From: Aotearoamyces nothofagi
Taxonomy: Eukaryota > Ascomycota > Leotiomycetes > Leotiales > Tympanidaceae
DNA length: 64,000 bases
Direction of reading: 5' to 3'
Assembly: GCA_015345905.1 (NCBI GenBank)
Contig: JADDTR010000018.1
Location: forward strand, 186,361 to 250,360
In this document: positions 12,450-25,079 of the stretch, one piece after another
How positions within the stretch are numbered: position 1 is the stretch's first letter
Layout of the letters: each line of letters opens with the position of its first letter
The notes under the pieces: model-generated
The model's database searches: none
Told to the model about the DNA's origin: nothing
Seen by the model: the letters and a program-made list of their open reading frames with translations, nothing else
Translations under genes and position numbers: made by a program

Positions 12450-15400
12450 ATGATGGCCTCTGGCGAAATTGGGGCTCTACCTATCCATTCGACGCTGGAC
12501 AATCTACAGCAACAAAAGTCGAAATCTAAACGTACAAGGTCCTCAACTTCATCTTATACAAGTCCTGCAGATACCCCTCGCGGGGATCGCACCCCAAATA
12601 CGCCTACTATTTCGTCTGGAGAGGGGAACTTGTCCACGCATACCGCAAGGCCTCCTCTGAATTCACGCACGAGTTCGGCACCGGTACTTCCATTTGGCAG
12701 AGATTATTCAGGCTTGGACCCCAACGGCGACCTGGCAGCATACAGTCCCCGCAATTCCGTGACATCGATAAAAGACGACCCTTTCTTCAGAAACTACCAA
12801 ACGCCTCAGTCTGTGTCTCTTGCCAAGGAGCTCAGATCTGCCTCATATGATACAAATTTGAGCGATTATGAATTGGGGGTAGAACAACTTGCCTGGAACA
12901 ACGAGAGAACTGTCCCGCAAGCTCTAGCTAAATCGCCTGTATGTCAAGGCCTCGGCACCTATTGAAATCTTTGCATGAACACTGCTAATGCGATCCATCA
13001 GACGCAGCCGTCTCCTACCGGCATGGAGAACATTAACATCGCGGTGATCGGTGCCGCGGGAGTTGGTAAATCGACCCTTATACAACGAGCGCTCAGCCTA
13101 AGATCATTACCAAGTTCTGTTGTATCTAGCCTTAAGATGTCTGTAGATGGTCTCATATATACCGTCAGCCTAATTGAGCTTGATCTTGAGTCCTTCGACT
13201 TCAATCCTGATCGTCGAGTTCAGTGGCCCAAGCAGATTAATGGACAGATAGTTCCCCATATGGATGGCGCGCTTATATTATACGATGTCATGAACAGAGA
13301 GAGCATCATTGATCTGCCACAGACATTAAGTGAGTTTTACACGTCTCTACATTCGTGAATCCGCTGCTTTTTTTTAGTAATAATTCCTCGAGTCTTATCA
13401 ACTTACACCATCTATAGATGCCCTTGTTTTCTCAGCCCTGCCAACTATTCTTGTCTCTTGCAAATGCGACAATCCCGTGAACACACGCCAAATAGACACC
13501 GAGAGTATTCAAGCTGCTTGTCTAGCCCAGGTTGAAACTGCGAAAACAGCAGCCAGTGTTCCTGAAAGCGCCAGACTTTGTCTTGGAGCTATGCTGCGTG
13601 CTATTATGACAAGTAGGAATGGTATGCCCTTGTATTTTTCTTTAGAGTCGCTGCAAAATTATTCTTCCATAAACTTCCGAATCAAAGGGCGTATGTGGGC
13701 TGTAGAATACAACAACATATGCATGTTGCAGTTCCAGCTGTCACTATCCGCCCTTTTTTTCTGTTGGCATTTCTTTCTAAAAGGCGAGAAAGTGCCTATC
13801 GTTCTCGGAACGCACTGACCCCAGGCCAAGGCACCTAGTCTTTCTTGGCCGTAGCTGTGAAGGCTTGGGGAAGTTTTATGTGTAAATCTTGAGCTCTATT
13901 AATACTTTCACCCGCTATCAATTGTGAAACATGATCAGATATTGGCGCTTCACCAGTGTTTCTCATCGGATGTCGCTAATCGGGGCCCAGTTACCGAACC
14001 AGAAACCAATACTTCGCAACGTCGAGCTACTTCATCAACAAATCCGGATCTAGTGGGTGACGGGCATGATAAACCACCACCAAGTCCACCAATTAAGCAC
14101 AATCATGTTAGTTCTGAGTACTCCCTCTTAAAGGGATCCGCTTCACCTCCACCGATCACTTCTGGAAAAACTCCACCTAAGAACATTCATTATCAATATA
14201 CTATACCTACAGCGCATGCTGCTCCGCCGTTATCGCTACATCCCGCTTTCCGGGATGACGCCTCACATGGCCACGACAGAATCGTTGAGAATGTGAGTGA
14301 GGAGCTCTCTCCAACCGAAACACTACGCGGAACGGCTACAACGGAAAGAGGAGCCGATTCGTTTCTTGATATGGAACAATCTGACGCCGAATCATCGTAT
14401 CGATACTCCGACGACATACCGATCTTGCAACGAACCGATGATAGTTTCACCGATAAGCCTGCCAGGGTCGCTGGCTTTACATTCGAAGAGCTTGTCGACC
14501 GATTACTGAATCAGCACATGTCAAAAGCAGACAGTAATTTCTCTGACATCTTCCTATGCCTCTATCGAAAATTTGCAGCTCCTGGAGAGCTGTTCTCTGC
14601 CATCTGTGACCGCTTGGAACAGTCTGCTGCTGACAATAGCATTCCATACCTTGCGCGTATCAGTACGCAGTTGCGGATAATCGGTGTTATAGCGAAATGG
14701 ATCTCAAGTTATCCCGGCGATTTTGCAAGTCCACAGACAAGTCGTCGCCTGGATGCTTTCATTGATCAATTGGCAGCAGAGCCAGCATTTGCTGCAACTG
14801 CGCAGGAATTACGGACTGAATTACAACTGAATGTGATGGAAGATGATGATACTGGCTGGGCTCGGACAGATGCTGATGTTGAGGCTGACTTGCATAATAT
14901 TGATACCGATACTTTCCTCTTGGCATCCTCTGCACGCAGTACTGCCAACCCGGCCAAAGAGCCTTCAAAACGTGCAAACAATCCTCCTTCTGTAGAAGAA
15001 AAAGTTGAGGAGAAGAATCCTCATGCATCAGAAGTGATATCGCTATCTTCTGCAGATGGTGGCTTCACTTCTGGCTCCCATGCATCTGGCTTCTGTACAG
15101 TAGAGGATTACGAAACCGAGGCCGCGACTATGGTGCCTTCCAGCACCTTACCCTTAACTAAATTTCGGTACCATATCTGCATGGATACTTCGGATGAGGA
15201 CTTCGCCGACGAGATTACTAGAATTGATTGGGTGATGTTCTCCTCTATTCGAATAAGAGATCTTGTCCGCCATGTGAGCCTCCCGCTGGATCAAAAGGAG
15301 AAATGTAAGAGCCTCGCCAATGTCAATCGTATGATTAATCACTTCAATCATGTTGCTAGGTGGGTGGCCAATATGATTTTGATGCGTGACAAGGCGAAGC

Positions 15401-16011
15401 ATCGCGCTCAGATGCTGGAAAAGTTCATGCGGATTGCGCTGAGGCTCCGGCAGCTTAACAATTATAATGGGCTCGCTGCGGTTATAGCTGGCATTAATGG
15501 TCTGGCTGTCCATCGTCTGACGCAAACTCGCAATCTGGTCCCTGTAGATTGCCAGAAGCGCTTCATGAGGCTTGAATTGTTGATGAGCACTCAAAAAAGC
15601 CACTTTGCCTATCGTTTAGCCTGGGAAAATTCACCACTACCTCGCATACCGTTCATACCGCTTCATCGTAGAGACTTAGTATCAGCGGAAGAGGGCAGTC
15701 GAACATTTGTGGGGCCGGCTGGTGATCGTATCAATTGGAAGAAATTCGAAGTCCTAGCAGAAGTGCTTGTGCCAATCATGAGAAGTCAGAGTACACCGTA
15801 TCCAAATCTGGAGAAACATGACATCGCACGAGAACTGATTCTCGATTGCAGAATGCCGACTGACGAAGAGGTGAGTTGTGACTAGAGGTCTAATTGTATT
15901 ATAATACTGACCGCATGACAGGAGATATATCAGCGCAGTCTGCAGGTAGAGTCTTCCTCCAATAGCATACTTGATGCTGGCAAGAAGAAATTTCCCTGGT
16001 TTCAGAAGTAG
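12450..16011 (+). CDS. RasGEF (Cdc25-like) with N-terminal P-loop GTPase-like domain
   Basis: Supported exons are 12450-12938, 13002-13329, 13418-13621, a long exon ending at 15870, and 15922-16011. The link between 13621 and about 13952 is unresolved; one more small exon probably lies there. After a Ser/Thr-rich leader comes a small-GTPase-like segment with Walker A GAAGVGKST and a degenerate fourth motif, SCKCDNP, in place of NKxD. A disordered Pro/Ser linker follows, then a RasGEF N-terminal domain (FTFEELVDRLLNQHM) and the catalytic CDC25 domain, including MINHFNHVARWVA, MRIALRLRQLNNYNGLAAV and PFIPLHRRDL. It should catalyse GDP release from a Ras-family GTPase near the plasma membrane. 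The role of the N-terminal domain is unknown. Confidence 0.88.
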
Positions 16012-17358
16012 TCTTTCAACTACAGTTGGTCGTTTTATTTTGTTATGAGCATCGGGTCTCGTTACATCATGCTAGGCGCTCAAGGTAGTCTGGATGCATG
16101 CACATACCCCCTACAGTTTTGGTCGATTTATATGCATGGCTGGGTATTATGAAGGAGGTGTCTTCACGGCCAGCCCCCTTTTCGAGAAGAAAAATTTACT
16201 TGATTTAGGTCCTATACATGATATGCATATATAATTAGGCTACTCTAAAAAGAAATGAACTATTATGACTTGAGTAACCATGGAATTTAAGCTTGATCAT
16301 GTAGAAGCTGGTATTGGGCGTAGTTTGCCTATGCTAGCTTCATTTGATCATATCATACTGTCCTTTTCTATTAGTAGTTTGAGTATTAGATGAGCAGCAG
16401 AAGGTCAATGTATCCTAGCTATGTGATTTTGACTTTTTGTAATATACCTAGACATTGACTTAGTATGATGATACTCGCCATTAAAATGAGCCATTGATAT
16501 TGACACTGCAACACCACCCTACTGTATATATATATATATATATACACATACTAAGATCTTGACCATAGACCAAGGATAGAGCACTTTCTACCATAGATAA
16601 CTAGTACGAAGTGAATCAAAAACTGGCATCTACTCGGAATGTGCTGTACATATAGTCAATTGTAAACGAGCCATAAATCTTGGCCCACTTTAGCACTCAT
16701 ATAACTCCTACCTGTCGAATGGAGCAAGCTGCTTTGTCGAGAATACCTGTCTTATTTCAATACATTATGGGAGAACCTTAGTTAATCTGGAGCATTTAAA
16801 AATAATCAGTAAGAAATACCTACGTAAGTTACTTAAGATAAGGCATGACGCAAACCAACCCCTCGACTAGTTCCTTTAGGATTAGCAAATCCAACGACTG
16901 TCCATCAAGCAAGTTGTGCTGATTAGCGTGGTTCCGCGCGGCTTGAATCTGGGGTTGTTCACAACACACGGACGGCTGTTGCCATCGATCGCATGTGTCG
17001 CCGTTCAAGGGAATTAATTAGTATTTATAAGTCAACGAGGCCGTGGCTCAATTTAGTTGAATCCGATGTAGTACTTAAGGAGCAAGACCATTATAACCTA
17101 AAGTGTTAACGGTGATTGGGAAAGTATCCACACGTTCGTTCATTCTCTACATTCGCATTACTTATTTATTTAGCTAGTAGGCGCTGACGACGTGCTATTG
17201 AAGGCTGGAGCCATCCCTACGTACACCATCGCGCCTACTTCAACTGTAGGACCTTGAAACCACCTGCTCTCGAACAAATGAAGCCCAAACCCAATTTTGC
17301 GGCTCGTCGATTCGTCTTACAACATCAACAGCTTGGAACCCGAGAATAGATCTTAGAA
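16012..17358. other. Intergenic, AT-leaning, no gene seen
   Basis: About 1.35 kb between the RasGEF stop and the HECT ligase start. A (TA)n run of about 20 bases starts at 16524. No ORF with coding character was found. It should contain the HECT ligase promoter. Confidence 0.6.
16524..16544. repeat. TA dinucleotide microsatellite
   Basis: About ten uninterrupted TA units in an AT-rich intergenic background. Confidence 0.9.
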
Positions 17359-20300
17359 ATGGCCCCCTGGCCATCACGACTACTTTCTGCGAATAACCCC
17401 GACATATCGAGCCCTTTCCCGTCAAACCCGCAACCTGTGTCACCAAGAAGAGTACGCGGGCCGTCTCAGTTAACAGAGGCAGATATCCTAGAGAACGCAT
17501 ACGGCATACCGTCACTGCAACCAGCACCACATACATCACAACCCAACACTGCTTCAGGGGCAGGACAGAGACCGTCAGGGCATGGACGCTCTGTGAGTCA
17601 CCCGTTCCCTTCACTATTTCAAAACAAGAAGAGGCGTCAAGGCGATAATGCAACGACGGGCTTGGACTTTGCCGACGATGAGAACCGTATTGCTGCAGCA
17701 TTTCATGGCCCATACAAGGCCTCTGGTAGCAAGTCGTCAAGGGTCCCAGATAAAGACTTGATGTCAGGAAAATGCATGACTTGTGATTCGATGGTGCGAT
17801 GGCCGAAGGAGCTGCTAGTATTCCGTTGCACTGTTTGCCTGACAATCAACGATCTAAAACCGGTTGCCCAGGGACCAATACGCGGAGCAGGTCAGAGATT
17901 GCATGAATCTGCAAACGGAGACACATCTTCACGTACTACACTGCCTTCATCCATAGGTGGGTAAACGTTTATGGCTCTGTATCCCCACCCGTCACTCTGA
18001 CCGCTTATATAGTGCCGATATCCATTTGCAAAACCAATGCTATCATTAAGGAATGCATCACTACCTATATTCTAAGCCGGCTTGGACATGTTGATGATAA
18101 TGCTGTGGGATTTTTAAGTTCTGCATATAAAGTTCAGCTTCCAAGTATTGGAGCTGTAGAATTGGCACACCAGACAAGCCAATCTCTAGAAATTCTGACA
18201 CCACATACGCCATCAAATCCGTCATCGATGAAAATACCAAGCAGACCTAAGCATATAGACCACAGCAATCATGGGTCTGGGTCGAAGCTTTCTTCGACGC
18301 CAATACCCGGACGCTATGGAGCCCTTAACAGTGACAGAGGGCAAAGTCTTTCGTCTACTGAGCGGAGATTGAACGCCCCTATACGGACTCCCCCACCACC
18401 GCCATGCTTCCAAACTAGTAATACTAGTGGAAGCCATACGAACGGTAAAGTGGTAGAGAGACAAGATGAATTGGCCAGGCAAATATTCAGACCGTTGGAA
18501 GATTATTTGATAACATCTTTCACGTCATATCAATGCCTAAACATATCATTTACGACCCTGCCTCCTGCTACTAGTGGAGGCAAAAGGCAGGCATTGACAA
18601 CTATGGATGATGGCGGGCAGTTCCCGAGTGAAGACCAATTATCTACTTTGGATGCGAAGACCCTTTTGTTAGGAGATTTTGCAGAGAATGGCTCATGGTG
18701 GACAGGCGATGACGAGCTAGCCAATAAACCCGGAGGATCACGACCCTGTCATAAGAAGAACTCAAACGAAGGACCGAATTCAGCAGTTGGCATGGTCAGT
18801 ATCAAGTCACCTAGGATAGATTGGGGAGAGCTCAGTGATTGGTACAAGCTTGTATTATGTGCAGGCAATGACTGGATGCGTCACCTAGATGAAATTGTTC
18901 GTGCCCATTGCGAGAAGCCATGGTTCCAAGCTCAATCAAGACAAGACCTGCAGCAGATGGAAGGAAATATTTTGGAAGCACAATTCCGAATTCAACGTGT
19001 GCTGCTGAAGGCCACAGAAAGCTTATTGAAGCGCCCAGGGGGCCCATTGAAGGATCCACAGGACATACGTTTCCTTTTGATTATTCTGGCTAACCCGCTT
19101 CTTTATTCTACCTCAGCCTCACCAAGTCCTGACAAGCAGAGCATATCACGGTCGAGATCAAGTAACCGGCAACCTTCAGAAACTAAGAGCACTACAGAGA
19201 TTCCATGCAAGAAGCCATATGTCTTGCCCAAGCCTCAAGATTATGTTAACGGACCTGGCCAGCACTCGGGAATCATCAAGCGAATACTCGGGCTGCTATC
19301 AAACCTGCCAAATGAATGTCATCATTACCTTGTTGCATGGTTTGCAAGATTTTCTGAGAGCCATTTCCAGAGAATCACCGAATTAATAGGAAGTTTTGTG
19401 ACGTATCGATTGACGAGACAGCATGGAAGGAAATGTGATATTAGTCATGATCCAACTGGTGGACTTATTCCGAGTGTAGCTGCATCGGGACAAAATAGCT
19501 CAGCCGCTTTGCATGCTGCATTGGGTGTTGTAGGACAACCATCCAAGCAGTCAGATAGTAGGCCAAAGCCGGTTGTTTACAATGGTGACTGGCAGATTAG
19601 GGCGGCGGCTCGAGTAATGGCACTGCTGTTCTCCGCAAATAATAGTGGTATCACAAGAAGAAACGAACTCAAACTCTCAGCTTCGGCTGAGACCTCTCAT
19701 AACATTGGTATGGCGGCCCGTGAGAGGGCCCACCGCCATGGGCAGATCTTGGCCACCAGCGATTTTTATAATACCCTTCTGGACTATTCCGATTTAATTG
19801 CAGATTTTGAGGCGTGGGAGGCAAAGCGAGGGAAGTTTGCTTTTTGCCAATATCCGTTTTTCCTAAGTATTTGGGCTAAGATTCAAATAATGGACTATGA
19901 TGCGCGTCGTCAGATGGAAGTCAAAGCTAGGGAAGCTTTTTTTGACAGCATCATGAGCAACAAAGTTGTCAATCAATATCTAGTTCTTAGAATCCGACGT
20001 GAATGCCTAGTCGAAGATAGCCTCAAAGGAGTAAGCGAAGTCGTTGGCACTGGCGGCGAAGAGATTAAGAAGGGGCTGCGTATTGAATTCAAAGGCGAAG
20101 AAGGCATCGATGCTGGCGGACTAAGGAAGGAATGGTTTCTACTTCTCGTCAGGGATGTCTTCAACCCGGAACATGGTAGGACATCCAACGCCTATTGCAG
20201 ATATAAAGCTAAACCCGTACCTAGGCATGTTCACTTTTGACGAAGAATCCCAATTTTGCTACTTTAATCCGAATAGTTTCGAGACATCGGATCAATATTT

Positions 20301-21147
20301 CCTAGTTGGGGTTGTGCTAGGCTTGGCTATATACAATTCCACCATTCTCGATGTTGCACTCCCGCCTTTTGCTTTCCGAAAGTTGCTTGCAGCTGGCCCA
20401 AACGCGGTGGCAGGTGCTCCGTCGCATGCTAAGCCTACTATGGTGTATAGTCTCGAGGACCTCGCCGAATTCCGTCCTGCGCTTGCGACCGGTTTACGGC
20501 AACTACTTGACTATGATGGTGATGTTGAGACTACGTTCTGTCGGGACTTTGTCGCTGATGTTGATCGCTATGGGCAAGTGGTTCAAATTCCTCTTTGTTC
20601 AAATGGCGAAAATAAGCCGGTAACAAACGCCAACAGACGAGAGTTCGTAGATCTCTATGTCAAGTATCTTCTGGACACATCGGTCATTCGCCAGTTTGAA
20701 CCTTTCAAGCGCGGGTTCTTCACAGTGTGTGGCGGCAATGCGCTTTCTCTCTTCCGACCTGAAGAGATTGAATTGCTCATTCGCGGATCTGACGAAGCAC
20801 TGGACATTACTTCACTTCAGGCAGTCTCTGTCTGCGAGAACTGGGGTGAGTCAAACCCAGCCCACACAGAGCCTGTTATTGCCTGGTTCTGGCAGTCTTT
20901 CAAAAATGCGCATCCCAAGGATCAAAGAAAACTTTTGAGCTTCATCACTGGGAGTGATCGGATACCGGCCATGGGTGCCGCGAATCTTGTAATCAAGCTT
21001 TCTTGTTTAGGAGACGACTGCCATAGGTTTCCTGTTGCAAGAACCTGTTTCAATATGCTATCGTTATGGCGTTATCGTTCACAAAAGAAGCTTGAGATTA
21101 TGCTTTGGCGAGCAGTTCATGAGAGCGAAGGCTTTGGGTTGAAGTGA
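17359..21147 (+). CDS. HUL4: HECT E3 ubiquitin ligase, Hul4-like
   Basis: Three exons, 17359-17956, 18013-20175 and 20225-21147, give about 1227 residues; the second intron is only 49 nt. The N-terminus has a small zinc-ribbon-like motif, CMTCDSMVRWPKELLVFRCT followed by VC (two C-x2-C pairs near residues 138-158), a feature of Hul4-type ligases. The HECT domain starts near IEFKGEEGIDAGGLRKEWF, continues with MFTFDEESQFCYFNPNS and FLVGVVLGLAIYN, and ends with the catalytic cysteine in ARTCFNMLSL, 33 residues from the C-terminus. The cysteine accepts ubiquitin from an E2 and transfers it to substrate. Yeast Hul4 acts in nuclear protein quality control; substrates here are unknown. Confidence 0.93.
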
Positions 21148-21472
21148 TATTGGGCAAACTTTCTACAACGGTGTTTCTATGCATAGCTGGTGGCGGTGGT
21201 TTCGGTGGCAATGGCAGTATTTTTATGGGCGTTTGAGGCATATATGAATAAAACCTGGTACCCTTAAAGTACTCAAGGCCAACATGGAAGCACTTCGTGC
21301 ATTTTACATGGAGTTCTATCAATAAGTCCCTATTAGAAGGATATATCGTCCTTTAGAGCACCGCGTTGTAGAGTGCATGTGCACTTGACCCTGTAGATAT
21401 GCTATTGTACAACCAACGCCTTATGCAATGCCTTTCATCTCCCTCAACTTTCTACACCTATAGTACATATAT
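21148..21472. other. Convergent 3' intergenic gap
   Basis: Between the stop of the HECT gene (+) and the stop of the MRP49-type gene (-). It should hold both 3' UTRs; nothing else is seen. Confidence 0.6.
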
Positions 21473-22269
21473 CTAGCTCTCACGAGCCGTTGCAACTTGA
21501 CCTCTGGCTTGTGCAAGAATTGATTCTTTCCGTTTTTTCTTCTCGTTCACGGCTTGACTTCGTCTTGAATCTCGCTCGCTTTGGATACGCTGCTCTTCAA
21601 GACCCCGCATCTGATCCAATTCCTCTAGTGTAGGTTCTACTGGGACAGCCTTCGTTATTGATAACAGCTGCGAGAGGATCTCTGATTCATGTCGGTGTTT
21701 CATATTGATGACTTCGGTACGCTCCGTGAGCGTAACCGATGCGGTTTCCGTATCGGAGGTACTTGAAGACGGCGTAGTTGTGGAGGAGATAGATGGGAGA
21801 GTGTCCGCGGCCGAGGTGGGATCGATGAAGTGGATCGTCATGAGGGCCGCACCTTCTTGGTCGGTTGACCGGTTTACGGTCATAGGTACGGCGGGATTGT
21901 GATATTTTAGACGGGGGAGATGTGTGCGCCAGAATTTCCTGAATTAGTAATGAGTAAAGTTCCTGCTGGTATCGAAAGTCTACGAAACAAACCTAGGTCC
22001 GTAATGCCCATCGTTGATCTTCGCAGCAAAGTCCATATGTATTCGTGTCACCTCCGGTGGCAATATCGCGGCACCTGGGCCTATCCTTATAGCAAGCAAC
22101 TATACGAAACAGTCAATTCAAATTCCCGATATCCCGAGATGATTAGGCCTCTCCGGAGGGAAGATATACCTTCTATGAAGCAGAAAGTCAGCAGATGATC
22201 ATTTCGTGGCCATTGAAAGGTTATACCTACTGCTCGAAGCTTGGTCATACGTCTTATTATACTGACCAT
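21473..22269 (-). CDS. MRP49: Mitochondrial ribosomal protein, MRP49/mL61-type (L51/S25/CI-B8 domain)
   Basis: Three exons, 22231-22269, 21993-22099 and 21473-21938, give 203 residues. The first exon encodes only 13 residues (MVSIIRRMTKLRA); the joined protein continues LLAIRIGPGAAILPPEVTRI and HMDFAAKINDGHYGPRKFWR, then LPRLKYHNPAVPMTVNRS. The pattern of basic start, conserved GPGA..L and RLKYHNPAVP is that of the thioredoxin-like L51/S25/CI-B8 domain of fungal mitoribosomal proteins. A Ser/Thr-rich low-complexity stretch and a charged helical C-terminus (MRGLEEQRIQSERDSRRSQA) follow, making it longer than yeast Mrp49 (137 residues). It is a structural part of the mitochondrial ribosome. Confidence 0.88.
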
Positions 22270-22472
22270 CTTGATAGTACTGACAGTATTGTGCTGTAGC
22301 TATGAACTATTTTAGAGTGGTGCATGGAAATAGTTGACCCATACATAATTTATCGGGTCTTGGCGTGTAGAGGTTCTATCGGCAACCGTAAATATTTCCA
22401 AAATCGGAGAACATCGAAACACCTCCCAGCGAGGAATTCCTATTCTGTTTAATACCATATATTAAGTTAGCA

Positions 22473-24572
22473 ATGGCGATACCAATTCGTTCAATGCTAG
22501 GCCGAGGTACCTTCGGAAAGTTTGAGCCCATATCGTTCTTGGAACTTCCTGCCTTTCTCTGCCCGGCCCTCCTATCAGAGCATACCTCACGAATGCTTTG
22601 TCTGCACACCCAACAATCACTTCGACGCTCTGCCCGTGGCTTGCATGCACGGTGCCTTCATACTATTCAGCATGAATCACCTGGTCATATAATTCAACAT
22701 CTAACACGTAGATCGGTGCAATTGCCGCTGCAATGTGCAGGTTGTGGCGCTCTATCCCAGACATCTAACGATGAAGAGCCTGGTTTCTACTCCTTGGGTA
22801 GAAGATCGGTCAAAACCTATTTAAACGGCGATGCTCGACCAATTAATTTACGAAAATCATCGGAAGAGAACACAATTATAGCTTCACTTGCAAACATTGG
22901 CGGTGAAGTCCTTGGGCCGTTGCAACTGGAACCCTTGACTTCGTCTCGTAAGGACTACTCATGTAATATAATTTCTACAGCTGATTGTTGTTTCATAGAA
23001 CTAGATACTATACCTCCTCTATGTGATCGCTGCCATAAACTCCAACACCACCAATCTGGGGTCTCAATTCACCATCCTTCGATCGAGTCTATTCAAGATA
23101 CAATTCTGGAATCTCCTTACAAATATAATCATATATATCATGTGCTTGATGCCGCAGACTTCCCAATGTCTCTTGTACCAGGACTACACCGCCTTCTGCA
23201 TCTTACACCGCAAAGATCCCTGAACAGGCGTGCCAAGACCGGGAGATTCTATCATGGAAAGAAAACCGAAGTCAGCTTTATCATCACTCGATCAGACCTG
23301 CTTGCACCTCTCAAGACACAGGTTGACTCTCTTATGCCGTTCTTGATTAGTGTTTTGAGGGATGCGCTGGGCTCAAGCGGGAAAGATATACGCCTTGGAA
23401 ATGTTAGGTGCGTGAGTGCTAAACGCGGATGGTGGACTAAGGAGCTCAAGGAAGACGTTTGGAATAGGGGCGGAGGTGGATGGATGGTTGGAAAAGTAAA
23501 TGTGGGAAAGAGTCAACTATTTGAGAGCGTCTTCCCCAAGGGTAGACGTGGGACTGTTAAAATGGACCAGCCGCTCCTAGCAGCCACAACTCTGCAAAAA
23601 TCCGAGTATTCTCAAACACTAGATATCGTATCTGTCCACCAAGAACCCTCAGAAAGCAGATTGGACCAGGCTCTTAATGTCTCCGAGATAGACTCGGCTG
23701 ACGCATTGTCTCTTTTACCTCCTGTTCCACCAGAAGAAGATTATCCAGCTATGCCACTGGTATCACCTCTTCCAGGCACAACAGCATCGCCTATTCGTGT
23801 ACCATTTGGAAATGGCAAAGGGGAACTTGTAGATTTGCCGGGATTATCTCGTGGAGATCTGGAACTCTATGTGCAAGCGCCACACCGCTCATCGCTTGTT
23901 ATGAGGTCCCGTGTAGTGCCTAAACAGCAAGTCATCAAACCTGGGAAATCATTACTGCTAGGAGGATTTATTCGCATAACCCCGACGTCCCCGGATGTTA
24001 TCATTATGGGTTATGCTTTTACACCTATCTCATCCCACTTGACGTCAACAGAGAAAGCAATCGGCATCCAGACACAGGAACGGGAATCAGGAGTTGAAAA
24101 CATTGCTAACCCTGGAGTGGGAGTTAAGATTGCCTCCGCTGGGAAGTTTTCTTTACAGTGGGATGTCACGAAGCAACGCTCCGGACCAATCACTGCCCGT
24201 GACGCAGCTGCCATACGAGTTGATAAGCTCCCATATCGGATACTCTCCACTGATATTCTTATTGAAGGGTGTGGCTGGGTTGAACTTGTTGCCCAGGTTC
24301 GTAAGAAAACACTGGAGCCGGATTATGCGCCTTACACTGCTTTTGGCGTCAATGGCCAGAGTACCAATGAGGAATCGATACCCGATACCCGATGGCCTGA
24401 AGTAGAAGTCTTTAGTCCAGAAGGAAGATTCATTGCGGCAAGAAGACCGATAGGAGCATGGGTTCTTGGTGGCGAAAGGAGGCCCGCTGCTGGGACTAAA
24501 GGCCGTCCACGGCAAAGCATGAAAGGAGTGAAGAAGTTGGCTAAGGCTGCCAAGAGGACTACAGTATCCTGA
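22473..24572 (+). CDS. GEP3: GEP3/MTG3-type mitochondrial GTPase, circularly permuted
   Basis: A single exon of 699 codons. A C-x2-C pair in CAGCG (Cys88, Cys91) and CDRC (near 184-187) form a YqeH-type zinc site. GTPase motifs are permuted: TRSDLL (G4, near 272), SAKRGW (G5, near 315), GKVNVGKS (G1, 340-347), PGTTASP (G2, near 434), DLPG (G3, 454-457). About 85 residues of low-complexity sequence separate G1 from G2. The family acts in assembly of the small mitoribosomal subunit. The first 40 residues are not targeting-like, whereas the ATG at 22593 begins MLCLHTQQSLRRSARGLHAR, a good import presequence, so the true start may be there. The C-terminus is Lys/Arg-rich. Confidence 0.92.
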   Translation: MAIPIRSMLGRGTFGKFEPISFLELPAFLCPALLSEHTSRMLCLHTQQSLRRSARGLHARCLHTIQHESPGHIIQHLTRRSVQLPLQCAGCGALSQTSNDEEPGFYSLGRRSVKTYLNGDARPINLRKSSEENTIIASLANIGGEVLGPLQLEPLTSSRKDYSCNIISTADCCFIELDTIPPLCDRCHKLQHHQSGVSIHHPSIESIQDTILESPYKYNHIYHVLDAADFPMSLVPGLHRLLHLTPQRSLNRRAKTGRFYHGKKTEVSFIITRSDLLAPLKTQVDSLMPFLISVLRDALGSSGKDIRLGNVRCVSAKRGWWTKELKEDVWNRGGGGWMVGKVNVGKSQLFESVFPKGRRGTVKMDQPLLAATTLQKSEYSQTLDIVSVHQEPSESRLDQALNVSEIDSADALSLLPPVPPEEDYPAMPLVSPLPGTTASPIRVPFGNGKGELVDLPGLSRGDLELYVQAPHRSSLVMRSRVVPKQQVIKPGKSLLLGGFIRITPTSPDVIIMGYAFTPISSHLTSTEKAIGIQTQERESGVENIANPGVGVKIASAGKFSLQWDVTKQRSGPITARDAAAIRVDKLPYRILSTDILIEGCGWVELVAQVRKKTLEPDYAPYTAFGVNGQSTNEESIPDTRWPEVEVFSPEGRFIAARRPIGAWVLGGERRPAAGTKGRPRQSMKGVKKLAKAAKRTTVS

Positions 24573-25079
24573 TGCAAACACACATCTTAGGACGACAGAA
24601 TTTATATATATAGTATTATAATTCGTGATACAACAAGGTGACAAGGTGAAACTAGATTTGGCAATCCTAGTCTAAGCACGTTTGTTTAGTATCAACTTCC
24701 AACTTCTCTAAGACAGGGTTAGATATACGTGTGGCCTAGTTGTGCGCTTTCTTTCGGGTGAATCGATACTATCTCCCTGATGTGTTGAACTTTGCTTCAT
24801 CTTCAAGCGACTTACTGGAATCCGGGTTGTTTTAGTGCTGGCTTGCACGAAAGGACTTATAGGAATATGCAAATTAGATCACGTTGAGGCTTGACAGAGT
24901 ACACAATGGAAGAAGCTCATTTTGCTATCTGACAGTTTTGAAGTGTCAACTTCCTGCTCCGACCTATTCGACCCCGGCGTTTTCTATCACTCAGCCCGAC
25001 GCGCTACTGTCCAGCCCAACCTTTTGAGAATATGGTAGGTTTGGTGTCTGATGCAAACAAGCAAGAGAAGTGTGCCTAT
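24573..25079. other. Convergent 3' intergenic gap
   Basis: About 0.5 kb between the stops of the GEP3-type gene (+) and RPS10 (-). No gene, repeat or RNA signature was seen. Confidence 0.6.

Noticed and set aside
16690-17060. Possible tRNA-like segment near ggccgtggctcaattta
   Set aside because: Could not find matching acceptor stem and T-arm consensus; not called as an RNA gene.
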